Positions 62,542 to 64,000 of a stretch of DNA of 64,000 bases are shown one piece after another. Position numbers and translations under genes: made by a program. The stretch is taken from the NCBI GenBank assembly GCA_029251165.1, contig JAQXDW010000005.1, positions 1-64,000 on the forward strand, given 5' to 3'. The stretch is from Myxococcota bacterium (lineage in GTDB: Bacteria; Myxococcota_A; UBA796). The notes under the pieces were generated by a model. The model saw only the letters and a list, made by a program, of their open reading frames with translations. It ran no database searches and had not been told where the DNA came from. How positions within the stretch are numbered: position 1 is the first letter of the stretch; the number at the start of each line of letters is the position of its first letter.

Positions 62542-63987
62542 ATGAATCCTCTGGACAGCGCACAGCAGCACATCGATCGCGATGACCTCGACGGGGCCGC
62601 ACGGGTTCTCATCGGAGCGATCGTGGCTGGGCAGGGGAGCCCGGAGGTGCTGCGGCAGCTGGGCGTCATCTACGTTCATCAGGATGCCCCCGCGCAGGGA
62701 GAGGTCCTCATTCGGCGTGCGATCTCTCAGAAAGACAGCCCTGACGCGCAGGCCTCGCTCGGAGACGCTCTCCAGGTCCAGGGCCGCTATCTGGAGGCGA
62801 TTCGCGCCTACCGTGCTGCCCTGAAGGGCGACGACAGCAGCGCGACGGTGTGGTGCAACCTCGGCCTCGCCCACCACACACTCGGGGAGCAAGCACGCGC
62901 AGCAGAAGCCTACGGACACGCGGTCACGCAGGCTCCCGATCACCTCGGCGCCTGGTACAATCTCGGCCTGCTCCGCCACGGCCAGGGTGAGTATGCGTCG
63001 GCGAAGGAGGCGTATAGCGCCGCGCTTCGCGTCGACCCCTGCGAGCCAGATGTGCTCAACAACCTCGGCACTACCGAGCTTGCAATGGGCAACCGGGAGA
63101 CTGCGGTGACCCTCTATCGTCGGGCGCTCTCAGGCCGTCCCGACGATGAAGCCATCCTGCGCAACCTTCAGCTCGCCGGAGCGACTCCGGCGGAGTCGAC
63201 GAGCATCGAGCAGGACACCGACCCGGAGTGGTGGCGAGACGTCGGTCAGACGCTACAGCGGCGAGGCCAGAAGGACGGGGCCATCGCGGCCTATCGCCGG
63301 GCACTGGAGCTCGAACCCACCGATCCCACTGCCCGCCACCTCCTCAATGCGATGACTGGTACGGGGGCACTCCGGCCGCCGAATTCCTATGTCGAGACCT
63401 TGTTTGACAGCTATGCCGAGCGCTTCGAGAGTCACCTCGTCGGCCAGCTCGGCTACCAGCTCCCGGCCCTCATCCGCTGGCTGTGCGATGAGCAGCTCAA
63501 GCTGAAGCCGGGGCGGGTGCTCGACCTGGGCTGCGGTACCGGCTTGGTCGGAGTCGAGCTGCGGGAGATCGCCCAAGAGATCGTCGGCGTGGATCTGTCG
63601 GCGGAGATGATCTCACACAGCGAGCGGAAGGGAGCCTATGACGCCCTGCATCGTGCGGAGATCGGAGCATGGCTGGCGGAGAGCGAGGAGCAGTACGACC
63701 TGATCTGTGCCGCAGAGGTCGCGATCTACATCGGAGACCTGTCGCCGATCTTGCCGCTGATTCGTCGACGACTGGCCCCTGGTGGTCGGCTCATCTTCTC
63801 GACGGAGCGGGAGGAGGGCGCGCGGCTTGTGCTGCGAGAGACTGGTCGATATGCCCACAGTCGTGCTGGCATCGAGGCCGATGCTGCGGCGGCAGGGCTG
63901 GCGGTGGAGCTGGTCGGGAGGGTGGAGATCCGCCGAACCCAGACCGGCTGGGAGGAAGGCGATCTGTACGTGCTGACGCAGGCCTGA
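62542..63987 (+). CDS. TPR repeat - SAM methyltransferase fusion protein
   Basis: The 481-residue protein has about seven TPR hairpins over residues 1-280 (for example ASLGDALQVQGRYLEAIRAY, AWYNLGLLRHGQGEYASAKE, VLNNLGTTELAMGNRETAV). A class I methyltransferase domain follows, with motif I VLDLGCGTGLVGVELREIA, acidic loop EIVGVDLSAEM and LAPGGRLIFSTEREEG. Such fusions often act on large protein or glycan acceptors bound by the TPR part; the acceptor is unknown. The ATG at 62542 is chosen because an extension to 62458 would overlap the divergent gene. Confidence 0.85.
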   Translation: MNPLDSAQQHIDRDDLDGAARVLIGAIVAGQGSPEVLRQLGVIYVHQDAPAQGEVLIRRAISQKDSPDAQASLGDALQVQGRYLEAIRAYRAALKGDDSSATVWCNLGLAHHTLGEQARAAEAYGHAVTQAPDHLGAWYNLGLLRHGQGEYASAKEAYSAALRVDPCEPDVLNNLGTTELAMGNRETAVTLYRRALSGRPDDEAILRNLQLAGATPAESTSIEQDTDPEWWRDVGQTLQRRGQKDGAIAAYRRALELEPTDPTARHLLNAMTGTGALRPPNSYVETLFDSYAERFESHLVGQLGYQLPALIRWLCDEQLKLKPGRVLDLGCGTGLVGVELREIAQEIVGVDLSAEMISHSERKGAYDALHRAEIGAWLAESEEQYDLICAAEVAIYIGDLSPILPLIRRRLAPGGRLIFSTEREEGARLVLRETGRYAHSRAGIEADAAAAGLAVELVGRVEIRRTQTGWEEGDLYVLTQA

Positions 63988-64000
63988 TATACCCCCGGGG

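Noticed and set aside
1..64000. CRISPR array, tRNA or rRNA genes, insertion sequences
   Set aside because: I saw no regularly spaced repeats, cloverleaf sequence, rRNA core or transposase anywhere in the window.

Overview
The window is high-GC, gene-dense DNA from a Gram-negative bacterium; LpxC at 25160-26026 implies lipid A. The gene mix suggests Myxococcota (Deltaproteobacteria in the old sense): many short lipoproteins, DUF4388-DnaJ-TPR and TPR proteins, a lamin-tail/MopE-type surface protein, and a BMC-T shell protein that resembles one I recall from Haliangium ochraceum. This placement is inference; there is no rRNA, tRNA or taxonomic marker in the window. I saw no insertion sequence, prophage or CRISPR array.

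Layout. 1-5 kb: the start of a surface protein running off the left edge, a frame-broken lipoprotein, a PhnA-like protein, a pseudouridine synthase, an acyltransferase and two small unknowns. 4.9-14.3 kb: a 2621-residue polymorphic-toxin-like protein with a Gly/Pro-rich head, coiled coil, amphipathic-helix region, HELGH metalloprotease-like domain and a lower-GC C-terminal tip, followed at once by two small helical proteins that could be immunity factors. 14.4-18.5 kb: PEGA-like protein, thiolase plus 3-hydroxyacyl-CoA dehydrogenase, and an orphan BMC-T shell protein. 18.6-25 kb: TPR protein, RNase D, pentapeptide-repeat protein, and a methyltransferase/B12-radical SAM pair. 25-33.7 kb: ruvC-ruvA-ruvB-DUF192-lpxC, a sugar-nucleotide transferase, an FAD oxidoreductase, an acyl-CoA synthetase and a CbpA-like J-protein. 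33.7-42.5 kb: lipoprotein, M48 protease, nitronate monooxygenase, D-cysteine desulfhydrase-like enzyme, TPR membrane protein, HtrA protease and a DUF4388-J-TPR protein. 42.5-49 kb: a three-gene MoxR ATPase / DUF5682-VWA / SWIM operon matching E. coli yehLMPQ, with M and P fused. 49-64 kb: proC, an exported TldD/TldE-like pair, adenosine deaminase, a response regulator-FIST-histidine kinase operon, a kinase-phosphatase-RNA ligase, and a TPR-methyltransferase.

Expression. Many genes that begin a transcription unit have no Shine-Dalgarno sequence. Instead they carry a G(T/A)TA-type box 14-15 nt before the start codon, which would give leaderless mRNAs if it is a -10 element. Genes inside operons usually have GGAGG-type sites or ATGA/GTGA overlaps. 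A LexA-like box lies before ruvC and KstR-like palindromes lie before the nitronate monooxygenase gene.

The most interesting candidates are the giant toxin-like locus with its two downstream genes, the leaderless-promoter pattern, the orphan BMC-T protein, the yeh-type operon and the RNA-repair enzyme.
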